Assembly (NCBI GenBank): GCA_016929195.1
Contig: JAFGJG010000085.1
Span: 1 to 32,198, forward strand
Length of the DNA stretch: 32,198 nt
DNA from: Thermoleophilaceae bacterium
Lineage (GTDB): Bacteria; Actinomycetota; Thermoleophilia; Solirubrobacterales; Thermoleophilaceae
Reading direction: 5' to 3'
Shown here: positions 8,089 through 15,887 of the stretch, one piece after another
Numbering within the stretch: the stretch's first letter is position 1
Layout of the letters: each line of letters starts with the position of its first letter
Made by a program: the position numbers and the translations under genes
Notes under the pieces: generated by a model
Told to the model about the DNA's origin: nothing
Database searches by the model: none
The model's input: the letters and a program-made list of their open reading frames with translations, nothing else

Positions 8089-9576
8089 ATGGAATTGACG
8101 TCCACCTGGCTCGCAGAGACGTACCGGCCCCGGGCGCCGGTCTACGTGCTCACGCGTGCCTGGAGCGCGTGGGACACGGGCGCCGCGGCGCTGATTGCGG
8201 CCTTCGCGGCGGTCGAAACGCTGATCGTCACGGTAGCGGCCAAGGGCCCGACCCTCGACGAGGCCATCTACCTGACGGCCGGCCAGCGCCTGCTCGACGG
8301 CCACGGGATGAGCGACGGCTACCTGGCCTGGTTCGCCGGCTCGCTCGGCTGGCCGGCGCTCGCCGGCCTCGGCGACACGGTGGCCGGGCTCGCGGGGGCG
8401 CGATTGCTGGCCGCCCTCTTCGTGACGATCGCGCTCTTCGCGATGTGGCGTGCGGCCGCTGCGCTGTTCGACGCGCGGGCGGGCTTCTTCGCGGTCGCCC
8501 TCGGGGTGGCTTCGGGACCGGTGCTCGCGCTCGGCCACCTCGCGGTGATCGACACGCCCGCCGTCGCCGGCGTGGCGGTGGCGCTCTGGGGCGTGGCCGA
8601 GCTGGGACGCACCGGCGACCGGAAGTGGCTCGTGCTTGCCGCCGGCGCCTTCTCCCTCGGCGTCCTCGCGAAGTACCCCGCCATCGCGTGCGGCCTGCCC
8701 CTCCTGCTCGTGCTCGTCGTGCTGCGCGGCCGCCGGGCCGCGATGGACGCCGCGATCTTCGTCCTGATCACCGGCGCGGTTCTCATCACCTACTTCCTCT
8801 CGGCCAGAGGCCCGCTGTCCTACTTCCTCACCTGGCGCACGAGCAACAACCCGACGTTCGGGGTGACTCCGGAGATGATCGCGTTCTCCCAGCTCTGGTA
8901 CGGCGGCCTGCCCGTCCTCCTCGCGCTGGGCGGCTGGGTCGCGTGCGGGCGGCGCAGCCTCGGCGCGGCGCTGCTCGTGGGCGCGGTCCCGTTCCCCCTC
9001 TACGTGCTGGTGACGGGGAGCTCGGTGGGGGACACCAAGCACATGGTCTTCGGCTTCGTCTTCCTGCTGCCGCTCGCCGGCGTCCTGCTCGGGCGCCTGG
9101 CGCGCTGGCCCGCGGGCGCCGTCGTGGCCCTGATCCTGGCGGCCGCCGCCGGCGTCTTCGGCGCGCGTCAGGCCGAGCTGATGGAACGCGCCTGGATCGA
9201 CCTCGACCCCGCCACCCGGTACCTGTCGGCTCACGCTCGGCCGGGGCAGGACTACCTGATCGACAACTCCTGGCCGTTCATCCACCGCCTCTACGAGGAC
9301 GGGCGCGTGCGGGACCCCTGGAACGTGTACGACACCTACCGCGTCGCCCATCACCAGCTCCCGAAGCCCGTGTGCCGGGTGGACTGGTTCGTCGTCGCCC
9401 AGGGCGCCGGTGCGTGGCCCGCCCGCGTCCGTCGCCAGGTTGACGCCTGCGGGACCTTCAAGCGGGTCTACGCGCGGAAGCAGAGCGTCACGAACATCGG
9501 CCGCGACCTGAGCTTCGTGAAGTGGGACGGGCGCGTCGAGATCTACCGCAACGTCCGGGCGGGGAGGTCCGGATGA
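8089..9576 (+). CDS. GT39-type (ArnT/PMT-like) membrane glycosyltransferase
   Basis: 495 residues. After a short cytoplasmic tail and first membrane segment comes GPTLDEAIYL, where D57-E58 are placed like the catalytic acidic pair in the first outer loop of GT-C enzymes. About eight to ten further membrane segments follow, then a soluble C-terminal domain with YLIDNSWPFIHRLYED. GT39 and ArnT-like enzymes take sugars from polyprenyl-phosphate donors and add them to lipids, proteins or glycans on the outer face. DPM1-like synthases elsewhere in this locus could supply the donor. The ATG at 8089 lacks a good Shine-Dalgarno sequence. The stop overlaps the next start as ATGA. Confidence 0.85.
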   Translation: MELTSTWLAETYRPRAPVYVLTRAWSAWDTGAAALIAAFAAVETLIVTVAAKGPTLDEAIYLTAGQRLLDGHGMSDGYLAWFAGSLGWPALAGLGDTVAGLAGARLLAALFVTIALFAMWRAAAALFDARAGFFAVALGVASGPVLALGHLAVIDTPAVAGVAVALWGVAELGRTGDRKWLVLAAGAFSLGVLAKYPAIACGLPLLLVLVVLRGRRAAMDAAIFVLITGAVLITYFLSARGPLSYFLTWRTSNNPTFGVTPEMIAFSQLWYGGLPVLLALGGWVACGRRSLGAALLVGAVPFPLYVLVTGSSVGDTKHMVFGFVFLLPLAGVLLGRLARWPAGAVVALILAAAAGVFGARQAELMERAWIDLDPATRYLSAHARPGQDYLIDNSWPFIHRLYEDGRVRDPWNVYDTYRVAHHQLPKPVCRVDWFVVAQGAGAWPARVRRQVDACGTFKRVYARKQSVTNIGRDLSFVKWDGRVEIYRNVRAGRSG

Positions 9577-11951
9577 GCGGGCTCCGGTTCCGGGCCGTCG
9601 CCGTCGTCACGCTCGCGGCCTCCATCGTCTGGCTGCCGTTCGCGGCCGGCCACGTCAACGGCGACGCGCTCTGGCTCGCGGTCCCGTTCCTGCTGGCCAA
9701 CCTGCTCCTGACGCTCGGGCTCGGGGTGGCGCTCGTCAACAACTGGAGCCGCTCGGTCCCGCCCGCCTACACCGTCACCGAGGGGAGCGAGCCCGTCGTG
9801 GCGGTGATCGTGCCCACGGCGGGTGAGTCGCCCGAGCACGTCGGCCCGACGGTCAAGTCGGTGCTCCGCCAGGACTGGCCCGCGGAGCGGCTCGTGATCC
9901 TCGTGAGCGACGACGCCGGCTCCGATGAGATGCGCGCCTCGGTCGAGGCGCTGGCCGAGCGCCACCCCGCGGCGCGGATCCACTATCACCGGCCGCCGCC
10001 GCGCGAGTCGGAGGAGCGCCGGGGCGCGGCGAAGTCCGGCAACCTGAACTCGGCTCTCGAGCGTCTCCGGGAGCTCGCGCCCGACGCGGGCTTCATCGAG
10101 ACGCGCGACGCCGACGACCTCGTCGGCGACGCCTACTTCCTCCGCCGGTGCGTCGGGCACCTGATCCGCGACCCGCGGACCGCGTACGTCCAGACTGCGA
10201 AGGAGGCGCGCGTGTCCCCCGGCGACCCCTTCGACAACATCCAGCCGCTCTTCTTCCGCGGGGCCATGCTGGCGCGCCACGACGCCAACGCCGTCTTCCC
10301 GTGCGGGTCGGGGCTCGTCTGGCGGCGCGCCGCGCTCGAGGACATCGGCGGCTTCCCCACCTGGAACCTGGTCGAGGACGTCCAGTCGGGCGTCGAGGCG
10401 CTCCGCCGCGGCTGGCGGAGCGCGTACGTGCCGATCCTCGGCGCGCTGGGCCAGCACTCGCCCGAGGACCTCGCGAACGTCTACAAGCAGCGCGGAACCT
10501 GGGCGCTCGACACGGTGCGGCTGCTCGTCTGGGGCAACCTGCGCGGCCTCAACCTGCGGCAGCGCCTCCAGTTCGCGGAGCTCGGCCTCTTCTACGTGCA
10601 GAGCTTCGCGACGCTCGTGTTCGTCGCCTGTCCGGCGATCGGCTTCGCGGCCGGGGTCTACCCCCTGAACACCGACTACGGCGACTACGCGCTCCATTTC
10701 TGGCCGTTCGCGATCGCGGTCGAGCTCTACTTCGCGGCGCTGGCGGTCGGCGTCGGGTACGAGCGGGTGTGGCGGGCGCGCGTCCTCTGGACCGGGCTGG
10801 CGCCCGTCTACATGAAGGCCTGCGCGCTGGCGGTGATCGGCGGGCGCCGGCGCAAGCCCGTCTACCGGGTCACGCGCAAGCACGACGAGCACCGCTGGTA
10901 CTGGCGGCTCGTGCTGCCGCAGATGGCTCTGCTGGCGGTGCTGGTCGGCAGCATGGCGGTCGCCCTGACGCGCGACGACCCGGTCCACGACCTGGACCTC
11001 GGCTCGCTGTACTGGGCGGCCCTGTTCACGTTCACGCTCGGATGCTTCATTCCGCGGAGCTGGTTCCGCGTGGACGTGCGGGCGCGGCTGGCCGCCTTCG
11101 TCTCGAGGTCGACCCCCGGCCTGGCGCGCCCCGACCTCAGCCGCGAGGTGGTCGTCGTGATGCCGGCCTGCGAGTCGCCGGAGGCGATGGAGCGGGCGGT
11201 CGTCTCGGCGCAGGCGGTGCTCCAGCGGGTAGGGCGCTCGGCCAGGCTCCTGGTGGTGGACCGCGGCGCCCTCGACGGGTCCGCCGACGTCGCCCGCCGG
11301 CTTGCGGCGAGGCTGCCGGGAATATCCGTGATCCGAACGGACCGGCGCGGGCCCGGGCGCGCCTACCGCGCCGGCTTCGACGCCGCCCTCGGCTCCGGCG
11401 CCGAGCTGGTCCTGCAGATGGATCCCGGCCGCGGTCACGACCCGGGCGACATCATCCGGCTCATCGAGGCGGCCGGCGAGGCCGACGTGGCGATCGCGTC
11501 GCGCTGGGTCGACGGCGCGTCGGCCGGCCGCACGCACGCGCTCGGGCGCTGGATGGAGCGGCGCGGGTCGGCGTACGTCCGCGCCCGGCTCGGCGTCCAT
11601 ACCCGCGACGTCCTCAGTGGGCTCGTCTGCTTCCGGGCGGAGGCGCTGGCCTCCCTCGTGCCGCGCTCGACGCCGCGCAGCGCCGCCCTTCTCAACCTGG
11701 ACCTGATCCGCGCCGCGGAGCAGCGGGGGCTGAGCGTGGCCGAGGTCCCGGCGTCGATGGATGCGGAGGCCGGCACGCTCGACCGGCCGCTCGCGCGCCT
11801 CCTGGGGACCGTTGTGCGGCTGTGGCTCCGCTCGCCCGGTCAGCCGGTGCCGCGGCCGCCGGAGCACGAAGACGAGGCCGTCCACGGCCAGAGCGGGCGC
11901 TTCGCGCGCGGGCCGGCCGCGCCGGCGCCCACGCGCATCGGCGTCGACTAG
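9573..11951 (+). CDS. Two-domain GT2 protein: cellulose synthase-like plus DPM1-like
   Basis: 792 residues from the ATG at 9573, preceded by GGGGAGG (9561-9567, 5-nt spacing) and overlapping the GT39 stop as ATGA. Two N-terminal membrane segments (about 8-26, 34-56) precede a processive-type GT2 domain: VSDDAGS (111-117), DAD 179-181, ED 269-270 and Q306-R-G-T-W310. The last is a changed form of Q-x-x-R-W. Membrane segments follow at about 335-360, 375-395, 405-423, 449-466 and 478-495. A second GT2 domain (about 525-750) resembles polyprenol-phosphate mannose synthase (GRWMERRGSAYVRARLG, TRDVLSGLVCFR). Its D-D motif reads VVDRGALDGS and its D-x-D reads MDPGRGHDP, so it may be inactive or regulatory. 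The polymer made is unknown. Confidence 0.88.
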   Translation: MSGLRFRAVAVVTLAASIVWLPFAAGHVNGDALWLAVPFLLANLLLTLGLGVALVNNWSRSVPPAYTVTEGSEPVVAVIVPTAGESPEHVGPTVKSVLRQDWPAERLVILVSDDAGSDEMRASVEALAERHPAARIHYHRPPPRESEERRGAAKSGNLNSALERLRELAPDAGFIETRDADDLVGDAYFLRRCVGHLIRDPRTAYVQTAKEARVSPGDPFDNIQPLFFRGAMLARHDANAVFPCGSGLVWRRAALEDIGGFPTWNLVEDVQSGVEALRRGWRSAYVPILGALGQHSPEDLANVYKQRGTWALDTVRLLVWGNLRGLNLRQRLQFAELGLFYVQSFATLVFVACPAIGFAAGVYPLNTDYGDYALHFWPFAIAVELYFAALAVGVGYERVWRARVLWTGLAPVYMKACALAVIGGRRRKPVYRVTRKHDEHRWYWRLVLPQMALLAVLVGSMAVALTRDDPVHDLDLGSLYWAALFTFTLGCFIPRSWFRVDVRARLAAFVSRSTPGLARPDLSREVVVVMPACESPEAMERAVVSAQAVLQRVGRSARLLVVDRGALDGSADVARRLAARLPGISVIRTDRRGPGRAYRAGFDAALGSGAELVLQMDPGRGHDPGDIIRLIEAAGEADVAIASRWVDGASAGRTHALGRWMERRGSAYVRARLGVHTRDVLSGLVCFRAEALASLVPRSTPRSAALLNLDLIRAAEQRGLSVAEVPASMDAEAGTLDRPLARLLGTVVRLWLRSPGQPVPRPPEHEDEAVHGQSGRFARGPAAPAPTRIGVD

Positions 11952-13243
11952 CGCTGGCGCACGGTCACGATGACCGGGCTGGCGCCGAGGCGGAGCGCGA
12001 GCCGGCCGCCGCGGAGGCGCGCGGGCCTGGGCCGCGCCGAGACCGCCGGGTCCACGACGCCTGCGTCACGCATCCCGGGGAGCGCCAGCGTCACGCGCCG
12101 GGGCGCCACCCGCAGCGGGCGGCGCCGGTCACGGTCCCATGCGCTGTCGAGGCGCCAGAGCGCGACGAGGTAGGTGCCGTCCGGCCGGCGCAGCACCAGG
12201 CGCCGCACGCCCGCGGGCCCGTCGATCCCGATGCGAAGCGGCCTCAGCTCGGGGGTCCCCTGATCGGTCCCGACGACGTCGAGGAGGTTCCGGAGCGCCC
12301 GGAAGGCCGGCTTGCGGCTGAAGTCGCTGCGAAGCAGGCCGAAGTGCTGCTCCGGGTCGCGGCCGGCCCGCTCCGGCTTCTCGTCCAGCAGCTCGTATGC
12401 GTAGGTGCGCCGGATCCCGCTCCGGAAGTGCTCGAGGAACGTGCGGAGGAGGTAGACGGCCGCCACTCGCTCCGACACCGGCGCCTGCTCCGTGCGCGAG
12501 CGTGAGCGCAGCGCGTTGTGGAAGCCCACCTCGGTCGCCCACACCGGCTTGGCCCCCGACACCGCCGACGCGCGCTTCAGCTCCGTCCTCAGGTGGCCCG
12601 GGCCGGGCGACAGGCCGCCCGTGTAGGCGTGGACGTTGCCGCGATCGACATAGCCGCGCAGGTCGCCGACCATCAGCGGGCCGCGGATGGACGAGAAGCT
12701 CGGGCCGACGAACGGGAGCCCGCGCAGGCTCGGACTGGCCTTGACCTTGAGGAACAGGGTGCGGTTGTAGTCGGCCAGGCGCCGGGCCCAGCCACGGCCC
12801 CGCGCGCCCTTGTCGAACTCGTTCGGCGCCTCGAGCGCCTCGGCGGCGTGGCGCAGGCGGCCGCCGGCCACGGCGACCAGCTCGTCGATGCTCCCGATCC
12901 GGGCGCCGGGCTCGCCCATCCCGAAGTCGAAGCGCATCCCGCTCGCGGCGGCGAGTTCGACGGCGCGGTAGTAGCGCTCCGTCCAGTCGCGCCACTCCGG
13001 TGACTCGTTCGCGTAGAGGCCGTCCCGCAGATGGGTGACGCCCAGCTCGCGGAGGCGCGACACCACCTTCGGCCAGTTTCCGTAGCCGGTGTCGTAATAC
13101 ACTGAGTGAGTGACGACGCCCACCGAGTCATGGAAGGCGGGAGCGCTCCTAGGCGTGAGGCTGTAGGCGCCCGCCGCCGGCGTCGCGGTCAGCAAAGAGC
13201 ATGCAGCGGTCAGACCCACTGCGAGTGCGGCGAAAACTCGCAT
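11948..13243 (-). CDS. Secreted glycosidase-like protein (PslG/GH39-like), paralogue 1
   Basis: 431 residues with a signal peptide at 1-26 (MRVFAALAVG... ATPAAGA). The body looks like a clan GH-A TIM barrel: strand motif SVGVVTHSVYYDTGYG, APNEFD with candidate acid/base E142, VGPSF (179-183), NVHAYTGG, WATEVGFHN with candidate nucleophile E238, then YAYELLDEKPE and QHFGLLRSDFSRKPAF. A C-terminal beta domain has LVALWRLDSAWDRD. Two paralogues lie at 17225 and 18547. The pattern recalls GH39 proteins such as PslG that cut the polymer of their own exopolysaccharide locus, but family assignment and substrate are inferred. A GATAAG box lies 6 nt before the ATG. Its stop shares the palindrome CTAG with the stop of the convergent GT2 gene. 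Confidence 0.82.
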   Translation of the reverse strand: MRVFAALAVGLTAACSLLTATPAAGAYSLTPRSAPAFHDSVGVVTHSVYYDTGYGNWPKVVSRLRELGVTHLRDGLYANESPEWRDWTERYYRAVELAAASGMRFDFGMGEPGARIGSIDELVAVAGGRLRHAAEALEAPNEFDKGARGRGWARRLADYNRTLFLKVKASPSLRGLPFVGPSFSSIRGPLMVGDLRGYVDRGNVHAYTGGLSPGPGHLRTELKRASAVSGAKPVWATEVGFHNALRSRSRTEQAPVSERVAAVYLLRTFLEHFRSGIRRTYAYELLDEKPERAGRDPEQHFGLLRSDFSRKPAFRALRNLLDVVGTDQGTPELRPLRIGIDGPAGVRRLVLRRPDGTYLVALWRLDSAWDRDRRRPLRVAPRRVTLALPGMRDAGVVDPAVSARPRPARLRGGRLALRLGASPVIVTVRQR

Positions 13244-13249
13244 TGAGGT

Positions 13250-13255
13250 CTTATC
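13250..13255 (-). promoter_or_regulatory. -10-like hexamer GATAAG for glycosidase paralogue 1
   Basis: On the minus strand GATAAG ends 6 nt before the ATG at 13243. It matches the core of TATAAT and would give a leaderless mRNA. No -35 is obvious. Confidence 0.3.
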
Positions 13256-13324
13256 GTCGGTAGTGGTGCGACCTTGAGCACCCTGCCCGCAGGCCGGACC
13301 GCTACCGGTTGAAGGGGCTCGCCG

Positions 13325-13330
13325 TATCCT
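13325..13330 (+). promoter_or_regulatory. -10-like hexamer TATCCT for the GT4 gene at 13342
   Basis: TATCCT ends 11 nt before the ATG at 13342. The expected transcription start falls within about 5 nt of the ATG. The short spacing leaves no room for a Shine-Dalgarno sequence and supports this ATG over a TTG at 13309. Confidence 0.4.
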
Positions 13331-13341
13331 CTTTTGAACCC

Positions 13342-14499
13342 ATGGCAGGACTAGCTCTCGTACACGATTACCTCCTGGTCCTCCGCGGCGCGGAGCGCAC
13401 CTTCGCGGCGATGACCGAGGTCTGGCCCGAGGCGCCGATCGTCACGCTGCTCTACGACGAGTACGGGACCCAGGGCCGCTTCGCGGGCCGGGACATCACC
13501 ACGTCGCGGCTCCAGCGCCTGGGCGTGAGCCAGTCCAACTTCCGTGCCCTTCTGCCCCTGTTCCCGACTGCGGCGCGCCGCCTCAAGATCGGCCGCTACG
13601 ACCGCATCATCTCGAGCAGCAGCGCATTCGCCCATGGACTGCACAAGCCGCGCGGGGCGCTCCACGTCTGCTACTGCCACTCCCCGTTCCGGTACGCGTG
13701 GCACGAGCAGGCCGTCGCGCTCCAAGAGGTCAGCCTGCCCCTGCGCCCGGCGCTCCGGCTGCTGATGCGCCGGCACCGCGCGTTCGACCTGCGCGCCGCC
13801 CGCCGCGTGGACCAGTACATCGCGAACGGCCACATCACGCGCGAGCGGATCAAGCGCTACTGGGGCCGCGACGCACCGATCGTCTACCCGCCCGTGGACG
13901 TCGAGCGGTTCTCGACCGGCGAGCCGGACGACTACGTCCTGTTCGTCGGCGAGCTGGTGCGGCACAAGCTCCCGGACCTCGCGATCGAGGCCGCGGCCGA
14001 GGCGGGCCGCAGGATCAAGGTCGTGGGGACGGGCCCCGAGCTCATCCATCTGAAGGAGCGCTACACGGGCAAGGCCGAGTTCCTCGGCCGCGTGGACGAC
14101 AAGACGCTCGAGCGCCTCTACTCCGAGGCCGCGGCGCTCGTCGTTCCCAACGTCGAGGAGTTCGGGCTCGTGGCCGTCGAGGCGCAGGCCGCGGGCCGCC
14201 CCGTGGTCGGCATCAACGCGGGCGGTGTCAGCGAGACGGTGATCCACGGGGACACCGGCCTGCTCGTGCCGGAAGGGGACGTGAGCGCGCTGGCCAACGC
14301 CCTGCGCACGGACTTCACGCGCTTCGACTCCGGGGACATCTCACAGCACGCTCGCCGCTTCTCGCGCGAGGTGTTCCAGACGCGCCTCCGGGAGGTCGTG
14401 GAGAGCGTCTCGGAGCGGCCGTACCGGGCCACCTACGCCATCTCGCACGCCGAGACCTCCCCGCGCGCGGTGGCGCAGGAGCACCCGGCTAACCCCTGA
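13342..14499 (+). CDS. GT4 glycosyltransferase, WbaZ-like
   Basis: 385 residues from the ATG at 13342. The start is followed by LALVHDYLLVLRGAERTFAAM, typical of WbaZ-like GT4 enzymes. Other marks are HVCYCHSPFRYAW (108-120), IVYPPVDVERF, FVGELVRHKLPDLAI and E272-x7-E280 (EEFGLVAVE). The family includes mannosyltransferases of O-antigen assembly; here the sugar is unknown. A close paralogue is at 24331 in the same window, with the same motifs in the same order. It is a single-gene unit on the plus strand, and its 3' end overlaps the convergent FkbM gene by 11 bp. Confidence 0.92.
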   Translation: MAGLALVHDYLLVLRGAERTFAAMTEVWPEAPIVTLLYDEYGTQGRFAGRDITTSRLQRLGVSQSNFRALLPLFPTAARRLKIGRYDRIISSSSAFAHGLHKPRGALHVCYCHSPFRYAWHEQAVALQEVSLPLRPALRLLMRRHRAFDLRAARRVDQYIANGHITRERIKRYWGRDAPIVYPPVDVERFSTGEPDDYVLFVGELVRHKLPDLAIEAAAEAGRRIKVVGTGPELIHLKERYTGKAEFLGRVDDKTLERLYSEAAALVVPNVEEFGLVAVEAQAAGRPVVGINAGGVSETVIHGDTGLLVPEGDVSALANALRTDFTRFDSGDISQHARRFSREVFQTRLREVVESVSERPYRATYAISHAETSPRAVAQEHPANP

Positions 14500-15220
14500 C
14501 GAAGGTTCCGTCGAACTGCAGGTGCTCGCCTGTGCGCCAGTCGCGCAGGATGGGCTCGAGCGCCGCGAGCCGAAAGCCGGCCTCCGCGAGCGCGTTCAGC
14601 ATGTCCGCGATCAGCGGCGCTCCCTCGTAGAGGGGGACCACGGAGAGCTCCGACTCCACGACCCCGACCTCGGGCAGCAGGCCCGAAGCGCCCCGGAGCA
14701 CGCGCAGCTCGTATCCCTGGACGTCCAGCTTCAGCAGGGTCCGCTGCCCCGGAGGGAGATCGAGGTCCTGGGCGTCGAGGCGCACCGCCGGCACCGTCTC
14801 GGACGCGGCGGGCGCCGCCTCCGGGAAGAGCGAGGCCAGCTGGCCGGCCGGGGGGAGGGCGGAGGCGAAGTTCTCGGCCGAGCTGAGGCGGAGCTCGCCG
14901 GGCTCGTCCGACAGGGCCAGCTGCCGCGCCTCCCAGGGCGGCGCGGCCGCCGCTCGCCGTGCCAGCTCGCCGAAGGCCGCGGTCGCCGGCTCGAAGGACA
15001 CGATGCGCCCGCCGTAGCCGTGCTCGCGCAGCTCGCGCCCGTACAGGCCGCGGTGCGCGCCCGCGTCGACGACCAGCTCGATCCGGCGCTCGGCAAGCAG
15101 TCGCGCGCGCCGCTCGGCGGGCGGCCGCCGCATTCCGATCTCGAGACCGGCGCGCTCCCCGGCGCGCTTGACCGCGGCCCCGACCCATGCTCTGGTGCGG
15201 GCTCTCCGCAAGCCGGCCAT
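14489..15220 (-). CDS. FkbM family methyltransferase
   Basis: 243 residues from the ATG at 15220, chosen because the frame further upstream (to 15478) codes for an unlikely Ala/Ser-rich stretch and overlaps the divergent LPXTG gene. Class I SAM-binding motif VVDAGAHRGLYG is at about 50-61, followed by IVSFEPATAAFGEL. TLLKLDVQGYELRVLRGA and the later VESELSVVPLYEG are typical of FkbM proteins, which O-methylate sugars and related compounds. In this setting it probably caps or decorates a sugar of the polymer. The start lacks a clear Shine-Dalgarno sequence. Confidence 0.88.
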   Translation of the reverse strand: MAGLRRARTRAWVGAAVKRAGERAGLEIGMRRPPAERRARLLAERRIELVVDAGAHRGLYGRELREHGYGGRIVSFEPATAAFGELARRAAAAPPWEARQLALSDEPGELRLSSAENFASALPPAGQLASLFPEAAPAASETVPAVRLDAQDLDLPPGQRTLLKLDVQGYELRVLRGASGLLPEVGVVESELSVVPLYEGAPLIADMLNALAEAGFRLAALEPILRDWRTGEHLQFDGTFVRG

Positions 15221-15293
15221 CGTAACGTCGCGGGCCTGCAGCCGGCCCGCCACCCTGCGCCGCCCGGGGACAAACCTGCTAACAACTGTCGCC

Positions 15294-15755
15294 ATGAAAC
15301 GGGGAGTCATCGCAGTTCTCGTTCCGATCGCCCTGCTCCTGCTGGCGCCGCTCGGCGCCCGCGCGCAGGAGGCGGCCCCGGCCGCGCCCGCGGCGAGCGA
15401 CGTGGCGCCGGCGGCCATATCCGAGGAGCCGCAGGCCGCGCCCGCGCAGGACGAGCCGACCACCGACGAGGCGCCCACGAACGACCTTCAGGGCGACGAC
15501 AGCGACATCCCCCAGCAGTACACCGACCCGCTCGCCGGCGAGGACGACCAGAACAGCGGCGGCCAGCAGGGTCAGGAGGAGGCCGCTCCCGTCACGACCG
15601 CGCCGGCCGTTCAGACCACCGCGGCCCAGCTGCCGCAGACCGGCACCCCGCTCGGCGGGGTCTGGATCGCCGGCCTGCTCCTCCTCACCGTCGGCGCCGT
15701 GCTCCGCTTCGCGCTGCGCCGGCGCGAGTACCCGTACCCGCTGCCGCGCTACTAG
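15294..15755 (+). CDS. Small LPXTG-anchored surface protein
   Basis: 153 residues. A signal peptide (1-25, ending GARAQ) is followed by an Ala/Pro/Asp/Glu/Gln-rich low-complexity region. The C-terminus has LPQTG (113-117), a membrane segment (about 121-141) and RRRE, the full sortase sorting signal. The middle has QQYTDPLAG (74-82), which recurs as NQYEDPFAG in the small LPXTG protein at 23904-24260. The protein is therefore expected to be covalently bound to peptidoglycan; its function is unknown. No sortase gene is in the window. The ATG at 15294 is chosen for the signal peptide; the weak box TAACAA ends 8 nt before it. Confidence 0.85.
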   Translation: MKRGVIAVLVPIALLLLAPLGARAQEAAPAAPAASDVAPAAISEEPQAAPAQDEPTTDEAPTNDLQGDDSDIPQQYTDPLAGEDDQNSGGQQGQEEAAPVTTAPAVQTTAAQLPQTGTPLGGVWIAGLLLLTVGAVLRFALRRREYPYPLPRY

Positions 15756-15773
15756 CCGCGGCCCGGCCGTCGC

Positions 15774-15858
15774 GTCACTCTCGTCACGCTCCCGTTACGC
15801 GTCCGCGGGGGGCGTGTCGAGTTATGCACCGCATGGATGCACAACTCGCCGAACCCCC
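15774..15858. repeat. Structured repeat, copy A
   Basis: This copy starts with GTCACTCTCGTCACGC, 18 nt after the LPXTG stop codon, and continues through GTCGAGTTATGCA. CGAGTT-A-TGCA (15818-15828) pairs with TGCA-C-AACTCG (15838-15848) with one A/C mismatch and a 9-nt loop. An outer stem GGGGG (15808-15812) / CCCCC (15854-15858) encloses it. The second copy is at 31614-31689. Both lie between convergent genes and in the same direction. A bidirectional terminator, small RNA or REP-like element are possible. Confidence 0.7.
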
Positions 15859-15887
15859 GGCGAGGCGTCCGCGGAGGGCAGAGCCTC

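Noticed and set aside
15821-15845. DnaA-box-like TTATGCAC and GGATGCACAA in the repeat
   Set aside because: Each differs from TTATCCACA at two or more positions, they pair with each other as a stem, and no replication gene is near.
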